From positions 59,004,037 through 59,068,036 of the forward strand of contig OW121741.1 of NCBI GenBank assembly GCA_933228675.1: a stretch of 64,000 bases of DNA, read 5' to 3'. Both the position numbers and the translations under genes were made by a program. Each line of letters opens with the position of its first letter. Within the stretch, counting starts at the first letter, position 1. A model generated the notes under the pieces. That model saw only the letters and a program-made list of their open reading frames with translations. It did no database searches and was not told where the DNA came from. Shown in pieces: positions 32,580-43,507 of this stretch. This stretch comes from Stomorhina lunata (taxonomy: Eukaryota; Arthropoda; Insecta; Diptera; Rhiniidae).

Positions 32580-35246
32580 TAGGACCAGCACTCAGGAACT
32601 AGGAAAATAGGTTATGGGAGGGGGGATAGGTGGAGTAGTGTTTGTGGAATTTGATTTGAACTTTCCTATATTGCAACTGACTGGGAAAACTTCTGCGGGA
32701 AGTAAATTCCACATACGAACTGTATGGCTAAAGAACGAATTTTCTCTGTAGTGTGTTGTTCTGTCTACTGACCAATCTACTACGAAGGGATGAGCTCTAA
32801 CAGATAGACGTGTATTGCGTAAGAAAGTTCAAGTAATTTCGTTAGAGCACTTTCTAAAGTAGTAACGATAGAACAGTGTGACACAACCCACATTGCGACG
32901 GTGCTCCAGTGAATCAATAGAGTTGGATACCCTACTGTCACCGACGAGCACTTTCGCTCTCTCTTGCACTCGGTCGAGAAGCTCCAAAATAGAATTTGAA
33001 GCACCGGCCCATACATGAGAGTTGTATTCCATTTTCGGACGGATATAGGTGGTGTAATTAGTACGGAGATCAGTTGAAGTTAAGTATCTCTTACACCGTT
33101 TTAGAAAACAGAGGCACTTGAATGCTTCTTTTGACACATGAAAGATATGCTTTGTCCAACGGACATCACATTGGATTCTCATGCCCAGAATATCAAGAGC
33201 ATCTGATTCCTCAATATTTACACCGCCTATTATTACAGATGAAGTAACATGATTTGCCGTGCGTTTATGCGTAAGCATACAATATTGAGTTTTCCGCGCA
33301 TTAAAATCAACTCTATTCGCACGACCCCATTCTGAAACTGTTTATAAATCGCGGTTAAATGATTCATTCATAATTTGTCTCATAGCGTCAACCACTAAAA
33401 GGCTTGGTCTATGATTGAACGAATATGAATGACAAATGTTACTATCATCTGCAAAAGAGTAGATAAAATTGGAAGTTTGATGTAGTAGGTCATTTATAAA
33501 GATAAGAAATAGTGTAGGAGAATGAACAGAGCCTTGCGGTACCCCTGAATTAATCTTGAACTCGTTTGATGAGATCCCATCTATAACAACTCATATAGTG
33601 CGATCTCTGAGGAAGCTTGATATAAATCAGAAAAAAGTTATTACCGACACCAAAAGCAATAAGTTTTGATAGAAGTGCCCCGTGCCACACTTTGTCAAAC
33701 GCCTTGGAAATATCCAGAGCCACAACTTTACTTTTGCCAAAACGGTGTATTGATTGACACCATTGTTCCGATAGGAAGGCTAGCAGGTCTCCCGTAGAGC
33801 GTCCCCTACGAAATCCATACTGGCGGTCGCTTAGTAGGTTGTTAAATTCTAGATATTTAACAAGATGGTAGTTCACCATACTCTCCATAACATTGGAGAG
33901 TGCAGAACAAATTGCTATTGGACGGTAATTTTCAGGGTTGTTGTTACCATCCGGCTCTGGAGACTTGTTTGTGTTGAGATCCGAAGAAATATCTTTGGCA
34001 TAGTTACAGATACTCTTTCGAGCTCAGGCAGAGGTTGAGTACTTTCCGGCAAGCGAGAATTACTTGCGAATAATTCAGCTAAAAGGTTAGCTTTATCAAC
34101 TGGGTCTGTGAATATTTGGTCATCCTTTAAAAGAGAAGAAATTGAGGAACTAGCATTATTCATAACTCGTTTAACGAATGACCAAAAACTCTTACTGCCC
34201 CGAGGAGCAGTAAGAATTTTAGTACGAAGACGTTGCTCGTACAGAGCCTTTTGACGTCTTAATACTTTGGCACATGTACGTCTTGCCTGTATACGCTGCG
34301 AATCAGTAACTGGATTTTGGTTATTACGCCAGTTTCTGAAACCAACCTCTCGGGATCTGACTGCCTGTTTGCACGTCTGATTGAACCAAGTTTTTAACTA
34401 AGGTTTAATCGAAATATTTTTCACTGGGATGAACATTTTTTTTCCCAGCTTTATAACATTGGATACCATTTCCGCCGAGGCACAGACATTATTGTCGAGG
34501 AAACAAAGTTTCCAGTTAAAGTGCCTATATACCTTTTTCGTATAAGAAGGTTGAACGTTTCGTGGCTGTTTGTGAAACGTTACGAAGTGCGGAGAACGAA
34601 AAAGAGGCGAAAATGGTACAATTATTGGAATTTCCAAGAGGCGCAAGAACCTTGACTTCATACTTGTCAGGGTGTGAAGTCAGAAAGAGGTCAGAAAGAG
34701 GAATATGTGTTGGTTCATTCACCAGTTGCGCTAGGTGATTATGCGCGGCGAATAGCTCAACATATTGGCCTTCAGAAGTCGTGTGGCTCAAATGGCGAAG
34801 CCAAAATGAATTGTGAACATTGAAATCACCAGCAATTACGATTTCACTTCGATATTGAGTCAGAAACGGGCATTGAAACCCGATAAAGTTGTGTCCCTAT
34901 CCGCGTTTGGACTTCTGTAAAGATACCCGAAGTGCAAAAGGTGCGCCCTGATTCTGAACTTAACCCAAAGACAGTTTAATTCGGTATCATGCGTGCCTAA
35001 TGATTGCTGGCACTGGTACGCAACTTCATCGCGAATGTACATAGCAACGCCCCTATGAAGGTTAAAAAGCGATAGGAAGTGATACCAAGGTATATGAAAA
35101 TCCTAGGGATCAGCATTCTCAGATGCCTTGGTTTCACACAAGGCGAAAACATCCGGCCGATGGAGACAAATGTGTGCATAAACAGAGAAGAAATTTGCCC
35201 TTAGCCCACGTATGTTACAGAAGTTTATACTAAACCGATCTGCCAT
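32580..35246 (-). pseudogene. Decayed LINE ORF2 (endonuclease + reverse transcriptase, CR1/Jockey-like)
   Basis: The minus-strand start is at 35246, from which the frame reads as an AP-type endonuclease (INFCNIRGLR, then VAMYIRDEVAYQ, LHFGYLYRSPN, EIVIAGDFNVH and NEPTHIPLSDLFLTS-P). A linker with DPVDKANLLAELFASNSRLP follows (34163-33915). The reverse transcriptase has NNLLSDRQYGFRRGRSTGD and ALDISKAFDKVWHGALLSK (33888-33550), and a C-terminal thumb ends near 32829. There is no RNase H domain. Several frameshifts and deletions interrupt it: the RT catalytic (F/Y)xDD block is not in a clean frame and the fingers region between 33915 and 33888 is compressed. The 3' UTR runs to about 32580. A non-autonomous fossil, head to head with the next LINE. 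Confidence 0.8.
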
Positions 35247-35269
35247 TACAATATATTAAAATTCAAATC

Positions 35270-37130
35270 AATAGTATTGGCCCTCTGACTTAAATAAGAT
35301 TCCCGATCTAATAGACTTTGCAGTCATAAAAAATATAAAAAGATGTCAATTATCCGTCTGCTCATCATTAGATTTATCATCCGATCACTCACCCTTTATT
35401 TTAACTTTTTATGACAATTCCAGTGGAATCCAAGAAGAAAGACATTTTTACCCAAACAGAAGGACAAACTGGTTAAAATACAAAATGTATATGAGTTTCA
35501 TCTTCCATTGAATGTTCCTCTAAAGACCTCTACAGACATCGATTCCGCGATAAATGTATTTACACATGTCATTACGAATGCGGCTTGTGTAGCAACACCA
35601 ATTTTTAAAACAAAAAAAAAGGTATTTCAGAACACTTCCGAAAATATCCAAGCTCTTGTAAACGAGAAAAGAAGGCTTGGAAGACGTTGACAAGAATGTC
35701 GATCCCCTGCCTTAAAAAGTCGTTAAAATTATTCTCAAAGAAAACTAAAATCCGCACTGAAGATTAATAAACAAAAATCTCTTGACACATATTTAAAAAA
35801 CTTAGATTCCTCTAAGGAAAAGAACTACAGCCTGTGGAAGGCTGTTAAACACACGCAATGTCCAATTGCATTTGAGTCTCCAATTAGGCTCGAAAACGGT
35901 TCTTGGGCAAGAGATCCAAGTGAAAAAGTTGATGCTTTTGCCAATCACTTAGAAAAGGTTTTTACTCCAATCGAAACAGACTATAACATAAGTCCTGATA
36001 TTATATACAACAACGTGCTTTCTCCATTGAAATTTCGCCTTCCATTGCTTCTATCAAATATACATAAACTTGACCTTAAGAGGTCTTCTGGAATTGACAG
36101 ATTTCTCCGTCAATTATTATCCATCTTCCAATTTCAGCTATAAGAATTTTATTATTTATATACAACGCGATTCTTCGTTTGGGATATTTTCCAATGTCCT
36201 GGAAGATATCAGAAATCGTTATGATTCCAAAACCAGCAAGGACATTACTCAAGTTTCATCTTATAGGCCTATAAGCTTACTTTCGATTATCTCGAAATTG
36301 TTTGAAAAGCTACTTATTTGCACTTTAAGCACAATCATAAATTGGATGGATATTATTCCTGATCATCAATTCGGTTTCAGTTCAACAAGTACATAGAATA
36401 ACAATAATAATCAGGAAGGCCTTCGAAAATAAACAATACTGTTCCGCCTTGTTCATCAATATTTCACAGGCATTCGATAAGGTCTGGCATGAGGGACTTG
36501 TAAGCAAAATTATAAATCTGGTTCCAGAAAGTACACATAAGCTCTTAAAAAGTTATTTGTCCAATAGAACCTTCCGAGTTCGATCAAAAGATGAATATTT
36601 ATTGTTATATATTTTCTTTACAGCAGATATGCCAACGAATGCTCAAACATACACATCCACTTTCGCAGATGATACAGCATTCATTAGTACTCATTCCCCA
36701 GTACCCATTCCCCTCATACCCCAAAATTGCTTCTGCATTATTATAATCCCATATTCATGAGTTTCAAGCATGGCTGAACAGATGGAAAATTAAAGTAAAT
36801 CCGACCAAGTGGCACACAATCTACTTTAGAGTTAGATTACAAGGTCCTTTTGTATAAAACGATAATTAAACCAATATGTTACGTTTAATAACCTGCGCCC
36901 CTTGGTATATAGGAAATAACAACATTCATAAAGACTTGAATGCTCCTCTTGTCCAAGATACATCTCCAAGCTGCACGTTCATCCAAATCATCTAGCAAGG
37001 AGGCTTTTGCACTTTGAAGGTCATCAACGACTAAAAAGGATGGATACCTTGGACCTGGTCAGCTAGGACCTTTTTATCTATTGTCACTGAACAATTTCCT
37101 ATTAATTCGAATAAATAACAAATAGAGTTG
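35270..37130 (+). pseudogene. Decayed Jockey-like LINE ORF2, 5' truncated
   Basis: It starts in the endonuclease tail (the DLSSDHSPFIL motif near 35375), followed by the linker (NTSENIQALVNEKRRLGRR; KNYSLWKAVK; EKVDAFANHLEKVF). The reverse transcriptase follows: LKRSSGID, SWKISEIVMIPKP, YRPISLLSIISKLFEKLL, FINISQAFDKVWHEGLVSK and the catalytic STFADDTAF near 36665. The C-terminal tail is recognisable to about 37110 (WYIGNNNIHKDLN). At least four frameshifts break it, and part of the thumb near 36870-36890 is deleted. There is no RNase H. The 5' truncation point abuts the 5' end of the opposite LINE. Confidence 0.8.
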
Positions 37131-38275
37131 CACTGGCAATCTCTATATAATTTCCGTTAGATTAAGATTTGATTACTTATTGTTATTTTCTTAACAGAAA
37201 GATTCAATAATAAAGTACAGGCTAAAAAAAATCAATAGTCTATTTATAATGAAAATCTCAAGAATAATTAATTGTTGCCAACAATACTATTCAATGGTCA
37301 GTGTTATTGTTATTATTTTTATCATAAAAAAGGAAAGGAAATAAAAAAAAACACAATGACAATTGCCGATGGGGTCATAGAAGCCCTGATCTGGTCATTG
37401 TGTTCAGAAAACGGCCCATAGTGTCAGCACTGATGCGATGTGCCAACACTGGTAATTAGTATTTTTAAAAGAGAGCAGCGCTTTTATTTATATTTTATTG
37501 TTGGTATATTTTGTGTGAAATTATATTGAAGATTATTATTATACGTTTGTCATTCAGTTTGTAATTTTTTCATTATTCGTCTTAGACCCCATAAAAATTA
37601 TACCGATCGACTCAGAATCGCCAGGAGAGTCGATTTAGCCATGTCTGTCTGTTGAAATCAAGTTTATGGAGCTCCTGGAATTATACACCATAGCGCAACA
37701 CGCTATTTAATTTCATTAAAATCGGTCCATAAACACCCGAGATATCGCTAAAATACTAAACTTCGATGACGAATTTAAAAAATTTTTTTTAAATGCAATT
37801 TTTTTAAAACAAAATTATTTAAATTCTCATCGAATTTTGAATTTTGGCGATATCTCTAGTGTTTATAGACCGATTTTGGTAAAATTATAGCATTAATAGC
37901 ATGTTGCATTGGAGTATTTTCTAAAATCTGATATATAATTCAAATTTTTTTAAATACTGTTTTTTTAAGAAAATTTTTTAAAATTTGTCAATTTGCGTAC
38001 ATCGATATATTGCTTTGGCGATATCTTGGTTATTGATCTACCGATTTTGATGAAATTTAATAGTGTGCTGCGTTGAATGATGTCCTAAAATTTGATATAC
38101 AGTTCAAAAAACTTTTTTTTTTTTTAATATATTTTTTTAAGAAATTTATTTTTTTTTGGAAAAATACAGTTAAAAAAATTTGAATTCTCATCGAATTTTG
38201 AATTTTGGCGATATCTCTGGTGTTTATAGACCGATTTTGATAGACCGATTTAATAGCATGCTGCGTTGGAGTATT
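37131..38275 (+). repeat. Unassigned flank then family X fragment
   Basis: 37131-37530 holds nothing I recognise. From about 37540 the X blocks appear ('gtttgtaattttttcatta', 'accgatcgactcagaatcg', 'aaaatcggtccataaacaccc', 'gatatcgc', 'gcatgctgcgttggagtatttt'). The mariner element sits at the end of this block. Confidence 0.6.
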
Positions 38276-39191
38276 TTGTCAAATATCTCCCTTCCGCCTT
38301 TTTGTCTTTTGAATTTCGCGGCTATGTACAAAGCGCTACAGAGCTCGTATCTGGCAACACTATACATAATTTGAAAGGTCTTGACATAACCTACAAAACG
38401 ACGCTACGCATGGTTAGTTTGGATATTTCGTTCAACAGTTATAGACGTGTAAACATGGAGTTCACTAACGCCGAAATTCGCGCTATTTTAAAGTTTTCCT
38501 TCGTTAAAGGAACGAACTCGACCCATTCTTGAAGCGGATGGTGACTGGCGACGAAAAATGGATCACATACGACAATATCAAGCGAAAACGGTCGTGGTCG
38601 AAGGCCGGTGAATCGTCCCAAACAGTGGCCAAGCCGGGATTGACCGCCAGGAAGGGTTTGCTGTGTGTTTGGTGGGATTGGAAGGGAATCATCCACTATG
38701 AGCTGCTCCCATATGGCCAGACGCTTAATTCTACCATCTACTGCGAACAACTGGACCGCTTGAAGCAGGCGATCGACCAGAAGCGTCCAGAATTGGCCAA
38801 CAGGAAGGGTGTAGTGTTCCACCAGGACAACGCCAGACCACACACTTCGTTGATGACTCGTCAGAAGCTACGGGAGCTCGGATGGGAGGTTTTATCGCAT
38901 CCACCATATAGCCCGGACATAGCGCCAAGTGATTACCACCTGTTCCTGTCCATGGCGAATGCCCTTGGTGGTGTAAAGTTGAACTCAAAAGAGGCATGTG
39001 AAAAGTGGCTGTCCGAGTTCTTCGCAAATAAGGAGGGGGGCTTCTACGAGGGAGGTATTATGAAGTTGCCGTCTAGATGGAAACAGATTATCGAACAAAA
39101 CGGCGCATATTTGAACTAAATCCGATCACTGTATCACTTTTTATAAAGCATTGAATAAAGAGCAAAAAAGCGGAAGGGAGATATTTGACAA
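38276..39191 (+). mobile_element. Mariner element with internal deletion
   Basis: The 29 bp terminal inverted repeats start TTGTCAAATATCTCCC and differ at one position (38276-38304 against 39163-39191). The right flank is TA; the left is TT, so the TA duplication is imperfect. The length of 916 bp is about 0.4 kb short of a normal mariner. It carries a transposase with its middle removed. Confidence 0.88.
38456..39119 (+). pseudogene. Mariner transposase, DD34D, internally deleted
   Basis: The frame starts MEFTNAEIRAILKFSFVKG (38456-38512), the normal mariner N-terminus, and then jumps directly to the segment before the catalytic core (NELDPFLKRM, from 38514). This removes roughly 120-130 residues with the helix-turn-helix region and shifts the frame. 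The C-terminal part (38529-39119) is intact: the first Asp in VTGDEKWITYD, the second in VFHQDNARPHTS, and the third in YSPDIAPSDYHLF, exactly 34 residues after the second. That DD34D spacing defines mariner. The C-terminus has the usual LPSRWKQIIEQNGAYL. The catalytic residues survive but DNA binding is lost. Confidence 0.9.
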
Positions 39192-39700
39192 TAATATAAT
39201 TCTTAGAAAAATGTTTAAAATGTTAAAATTTTACTTTATCATTTTTTTAATTACATTTTTAACCTGAAAAAAATTATGAATTTCTCACGAAAAAAAATTA
39301 TTCTCTATTAATTTCTAAATAACTCCAAAACGATAAGAGATACAGAAAAGGGATACAAAAAAAAATAAAATAAATGCAATTTTGTTATGCACCTTCAAGT
39401 GTTTTAATTTTGAAAATCGGATGAGTCGTTCTCGAGTTAGGACGAAATTGGTCTCCGTACCTGACTAATTTAAGGGGAAAAACTTGCCACGCCCATAAAA
39501 AAATCCAGATCTCATGGAGAAAAACCGAAAACTGATTTGAGCTTAGCGCATCAAGATCCATATAGTCCGAATAGTTTTATTAAAAGGAAAGACAAAAAAT
39601 GAATTTTTGCAGAGCAGTGTTATTTAATTCATCAAACATACCACAGGCTTCAATCGTTGCTTGAAGACCCTTTACTTGTACAGCGAACGAGGTAATAGTA
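39192..39700. other. Unassigned AT-rich sequence
   Basis: No coding frame, inverted repeat or known block recognised. Phrases such as 'taactccaaaacgataagagataca' and 'gacgaaattggtctccgtacc' hint at old repeat DNA, but I cannot assign it. Confidence 0.5.
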
Positions 39701-39715
39701 TCTAGTTTATTTGGA

Positions 39716-41000
39716 TTAATTGTTGGTTACGATCGAATTTTTGTTTTTAGTGAATGCAGAATTTTTTCGGGCTGCCCATACAAAAGCCTTAAAGTTGATA
39801 TTGCTGCTGGAACGCACGATGGATGGATTAAAATGTGCTGAACTAATTTTAAAGCACCACCCCGCAAAGCCAAGATTTTCAGCATCTGTTAATCCACACA
39901 CTGTAGTCGAACAGTCGTAGGTGGAACTGAATAATGGCCATTCCTCCGGGTTTCCTGTGAATATTGGTAAAATCCTTTGGAACTGTTTGTCTTGCATTTA
40001 TTTGCTGATAGGTGAGATTACTACTTGTGCTGCTGCGGGGAGCGAGTGAAAAGGATGGTATACATGTGTCATTACCTGGTGTTGGCCGGGGAACTTTCGC
40101 CTGGGCGGGTGCTGTTGAATGCACATTTGTTGAATTAATAAAAGTTGTAGTATTATTGTATGAAGTTGAATTTAAAGAAACATTGGGTGTTTTATTTTGA
40201 AAGTTGTATTGCAAAGAGTCTGTTGGCATATTATTTTGGATAACTGGAGTAGTCATTGGAATATGGTTTGTTTCAAAAACTAAATTATTTTGAATGGATG
40301 CTTTGGATTTGCTATTGTTGTTTAGAACATTAGAATGAGTTGTTTTGCACAAATTTTGAAGATCATTTTTGGGGTCAGTAGGCTATTACATTGTTAATTT
40401 TGAGCAGTTGTTGTTGTAAAGGCTACACGATTTTCCACTGATGTTCTCGGTTCATATGTACTGTGATTGTTAACAGGCAAAGGAATATAAGATGTTTCAC
40501 ATAAGTTTACTAAATCATATGTTATGTCATTGGCAATTGGAGGGTCAGGCTGACTGTTTAGCCATTCATAAACAGAACTTACAGAAACAGCATTATTATC
40601 ATCCATTTCTTCTTCGGTTTGTTGCAGTAATTGATATTTTTGTTTTAATAATTGACTATCTCGTTCTATAGCGAGTTGTCTCTCCTCTTCAAGACGTTGA
40701 AGCTCTAGGTTTCTTCTACGAACAATAGATCTTACAGAGGAATTTGATGCATTACTGCGTTGACTGTAAACGGATTTTGGCGAGTCTGGAGCTTGATTAT
40801 CCCTGGAACAATTGTTGCATGTAAATGCTTGGTTATTATTTTCTCTTTTAGCACAATGTGGGTGAAAGTTTTTAGAACAATTATGGCACCTAACAAATTT
40901 GGAATCATTTGGTTTATTACAAATTGAACATTTGTCGACTGGCTGGTGATCGGTGGCACCAGTAATTGAACGAAACTTGAGACCACCATAAAAAAGAATT
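39716..41000 (-). pseudogene. Gag-like gene remnant with PHD-like zinc finger and DUF1759-type segment
   Basis: The minus-strand translation from about 40985 gives a cysteine/histidine finger (CSICNKPNDSKFVRCHNCSK, then FHPHC and CNNC). A basic coiled-coil rich in E, R and L follows (RRRNLELQRLEEERQLAIER), then a long N/T/S/Q-rich linker. After a frameshift near 39965 it reads LPIFTGNPEEWPLFSSTYDC, then GLTDAENL. The last block matches the DUF1759 part of Gag in BEL/Pao elements ('F-G-EW..F...Y..S'). An N-terminal PHD-like finger is known in some insect BEL/Pao Gags. A stop near 40400 and at least one frameshift make it a pseudogene. No LTR, protease or polymerase is visible next to it. Confidence 0.7.
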
Positions 41001-41808
41001 TTTATTTTGTGGGGAATTTGCCCGAGCGCAAAGTTTCCACAAGATTGTGAACAGCAAATTAAAACTTGAAAAATATTTAATTTTGATTGAATTTATATTT
41101 GCGTGTTAAAATTCCTAAGAAGTACAAAATTATTAAACGTAAATTACAATATTTTAGATAGATTTACATACTCTTTTAGTGATAAAACTTAGCGCAAAAT
41201 ATTGAACAAATTTCAATTCAAATAAATTTATAAATCTGTCTTCACAGTTAAAGATATAGAAGTATATTCTAGAAAAACGTGGAACTTTCTGACGAAGATG
41301 AACCAACGAAAAAATTGCCTCGCTTTTATAATTAATTTTGACACTTAGGGATTACATTACAAAGTACATAATCGATAAATAACTCATCGATAAATATGTG
41401 GGAGACAGTGGCGGTAACATTGCTACTTAGCTTTCTAAACTTGGTAATACTTTTTATTTTGCTTTTTTTATGTCAAAAAATTTATTTTAAATTAAACAAT
41501 AAATAAAAATAGTTCTGTGTAACAAAATATTTGCAGACCTTCGACCCATGACGATTTCAAGAATCATCTAATTAATTTGCTAAGATCCAGAATTTAAAAG
41601 CAAGCAACAGTTGGACTCAATGTCCAAAGTTTCATTCATTGAAAATCCATAACATACACATCTTTCTCCTTAACTTTCTACAAGTATCGATTTATCACAT
41701 TTCTATCTTAAAGTGTCTCAACTCCACTAAACGATAAGTCAATATGTGCAATACAAAGTTTAATGATTTATAATCTAAAGAAACTTAACCTCCCTCTAGA
41801 ATTAGTGT
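41001..41808. other. Unassigned AT-rich sequence
   Basis: Nothing recognised. It may include the 5' leader of the Gag-like remnant, but no LTR ends (TG...CA with a partner) are found here. Confidence 0.5.
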
Positions 41809-42586
41809 TTTTATACCCTTCACCACCATAGGTGGAAAGGGTATTATAAGTTTGTGCTGATGTATGTAACGCATAGAAATATTTACCAATTTAGTATACC
41901 AATAGGCTTAGAATCACTTTCTGAGTCGATTTAGCGATGCCAGTCCGTCCGTCTGGACGGCTGGCTGGACCCCCATGTAAACCATGTAATCAAAGTACAG
42001 GTCGCAGTTCTAAAGATAATTTGATGAAATTTGGCACAGATCACATAGTGGGACCATGCCTATTGAAATTGGTCAAAATCAGTCCATTATTTATGGTACC
42101 TCCCATAGGTCCCACTTCCCGGAATTAATATCACACATATTAATAATTTTTCATGAAATTTAAAACAAATACGGCTTATATGAACTAAAATCACTGTACC
42201 AAATTTTGTTGAAATCGGTCCACATTTGACCATAGCTCCCATACAAACTCTTCTGTCAAAACGCACTAAATGAGACAAAAATCACAAAAACTCTCGTAAA
42301 TCTGAAGATAATGCGAAACGTAATTTTTGTAACAACTGCAATCAATTTGCCAAATTTCGAGATAGCTCCTATATAAGTCCAAATGACGGAAATAGCTTAA
42401 ATATATAAGTTTTGAGAAAAAATTTGCATTATGGCAAAATTTTGCAAAAATTTGTCTTTATACAGGAAAAAGACCACCTTTGATCTTAGTGGTGAAGGGT
42501 ATCGTACAGGAAAAAGAACACCTTTGACCTTAGTGGTGAAGGGTATCGTATGGTCGGTCTTGACCGACTATAGCACTTTCTTACTT
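41809..42586 (-). repeat. Short family X relative (X-B), copy 2
   Basis: Inverted relative to 31394-32182. On the minus strand it starts CAAGTAAGAAAGTGCTATAG at 42586 and ends with the GGTGAAGGGTATAA hairpin at 41809. It contains a local 44-46 bp direct duplication near 42461-42550 ('aggaaaaaga(c/a)cacctttga(t/c)cttagtgg', then 'tgaagggtatcgta'). Confidence 0.8.
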
Positions 42587-42819
42587 GTTATTTAGACTTC
42601 GAGCTACACTATCAGCATAATATGATAATTTTTAGTATAACATGGCTATATTAACTAAGTTTTACTTATTTCTTGCAAAATTTTTACGAATTTAGCATAT
42701 CTTAAGTTTTTGTTGAATAAAATTTCAAATTTTTATCACTGCTTAATTTTTAAGTAGCTATGAATTTATATCTGCTTAATTTTGTACTGGAAATTTATAT
42801 AAACTTCGAAAAAAAAACA

Positions 42820-43017
42820 CAGCTATTATGATAATATTTGAGAATGTATTATATATCAAATTATAGGCAATTTTCCTAGGAAGTACGAAAAATGCAGCTA
42901 AGTACTGATTTGTGTTCAAAACTTACATATGCATGTATCTCACATATCTACGAAAATTTAAATTTTTTAATTGCAATCCATTCACGTTTGACAATTGCTA
43001 TAATATATAATAGATAC
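42820..43017 (-). repeat. Family X fragment (left flank of retroposon/BEL)
   Basis: It matches the reverse X blocks at 4590-4770 ('gagaatgtattatatatcaaattatag', 'cctaggaagtacg', 'atgtatctcacatatctacgaaaattt') up to AATAGATAC, where the 114 bp insertion starts. X resumes at 51575. Confidence 0.7.
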
Positions 43018-43032
43018 AAGCAGCAAACTATT

Positions 43033-43458
43033 TGTTGAGATTGACAATAGATTCAACACAAGCACATGAACTTGTATTAAAACTATTTTTATTTGTCGAA
43101 TGTTCTTCAAGTACTTTAACCTGAAGAACTCAATGTTAATAATAATTACACCTTTTAAATTTGGTTTATTACTGACACAAGAATTTATTTGTTCAATTGG
43201 TTTTATACAAATTAATTACAAAAGAAATTTAATACAAACTGACTCAACAATAATTGCATTTCTGCAATTGAACAATTTTCTTGGTTAATGCCCTAGTTAT
43301 TATATTTTTCTGTGTTAATGCAGAAATTAAATAATTGCAAGAGTTGCAAATTAATATAATTAATAATACCTTAAATGTAGATTACAACAATGACACAAAT
43401 AATATTATTAATAATGTAATAAATGTAATAAATTAATATGTTGACCTAAGTGTCAACA
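43033..43458 (-). repeat. BEL/Pao 3' LTR
   Basis: 426 bp, running TGTTGAC...TCTCAACA on the minus strand. It matches the 5' LTR over its full length by eye. The equal offset of 8001 bp along the whole repeat shows there is no indel. Confidence 0.95.
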
Positions 43459-43470
43459 TTCTCCCCCGCA
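43459..43470 (-). promoter_or_regulatory. Polypurine tract for plus-strand priming
   Basis: On the minus strand TGCGGGGGAGAA abuts the 3' LTR start TGTTGAC. Its purine-rich character and position are those expected for an LTR retroelement. Confidence 0.8.
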
Positions 43471-43507
43471 TTAACTCATGGTCGGTGATGACGCAAGTTG
43501 ATCGAAT

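Noticed and set aside
31394..42586. The two inverted X-B copies as terminal repeats of one 11 kb element
   Set aside because: They belong to a dispersed family, the sequence between them is unrelated LINEs, MITE, mariner and Gag fragments, and no flanking duplication is shared.
43100..43288. A 62-residue plus-strand protein, repeated exactly at 51101-51289
   Set aside because: Both copies lie in the LTRs of the BEL element, antisense to it; the identity is that of the LTRs.
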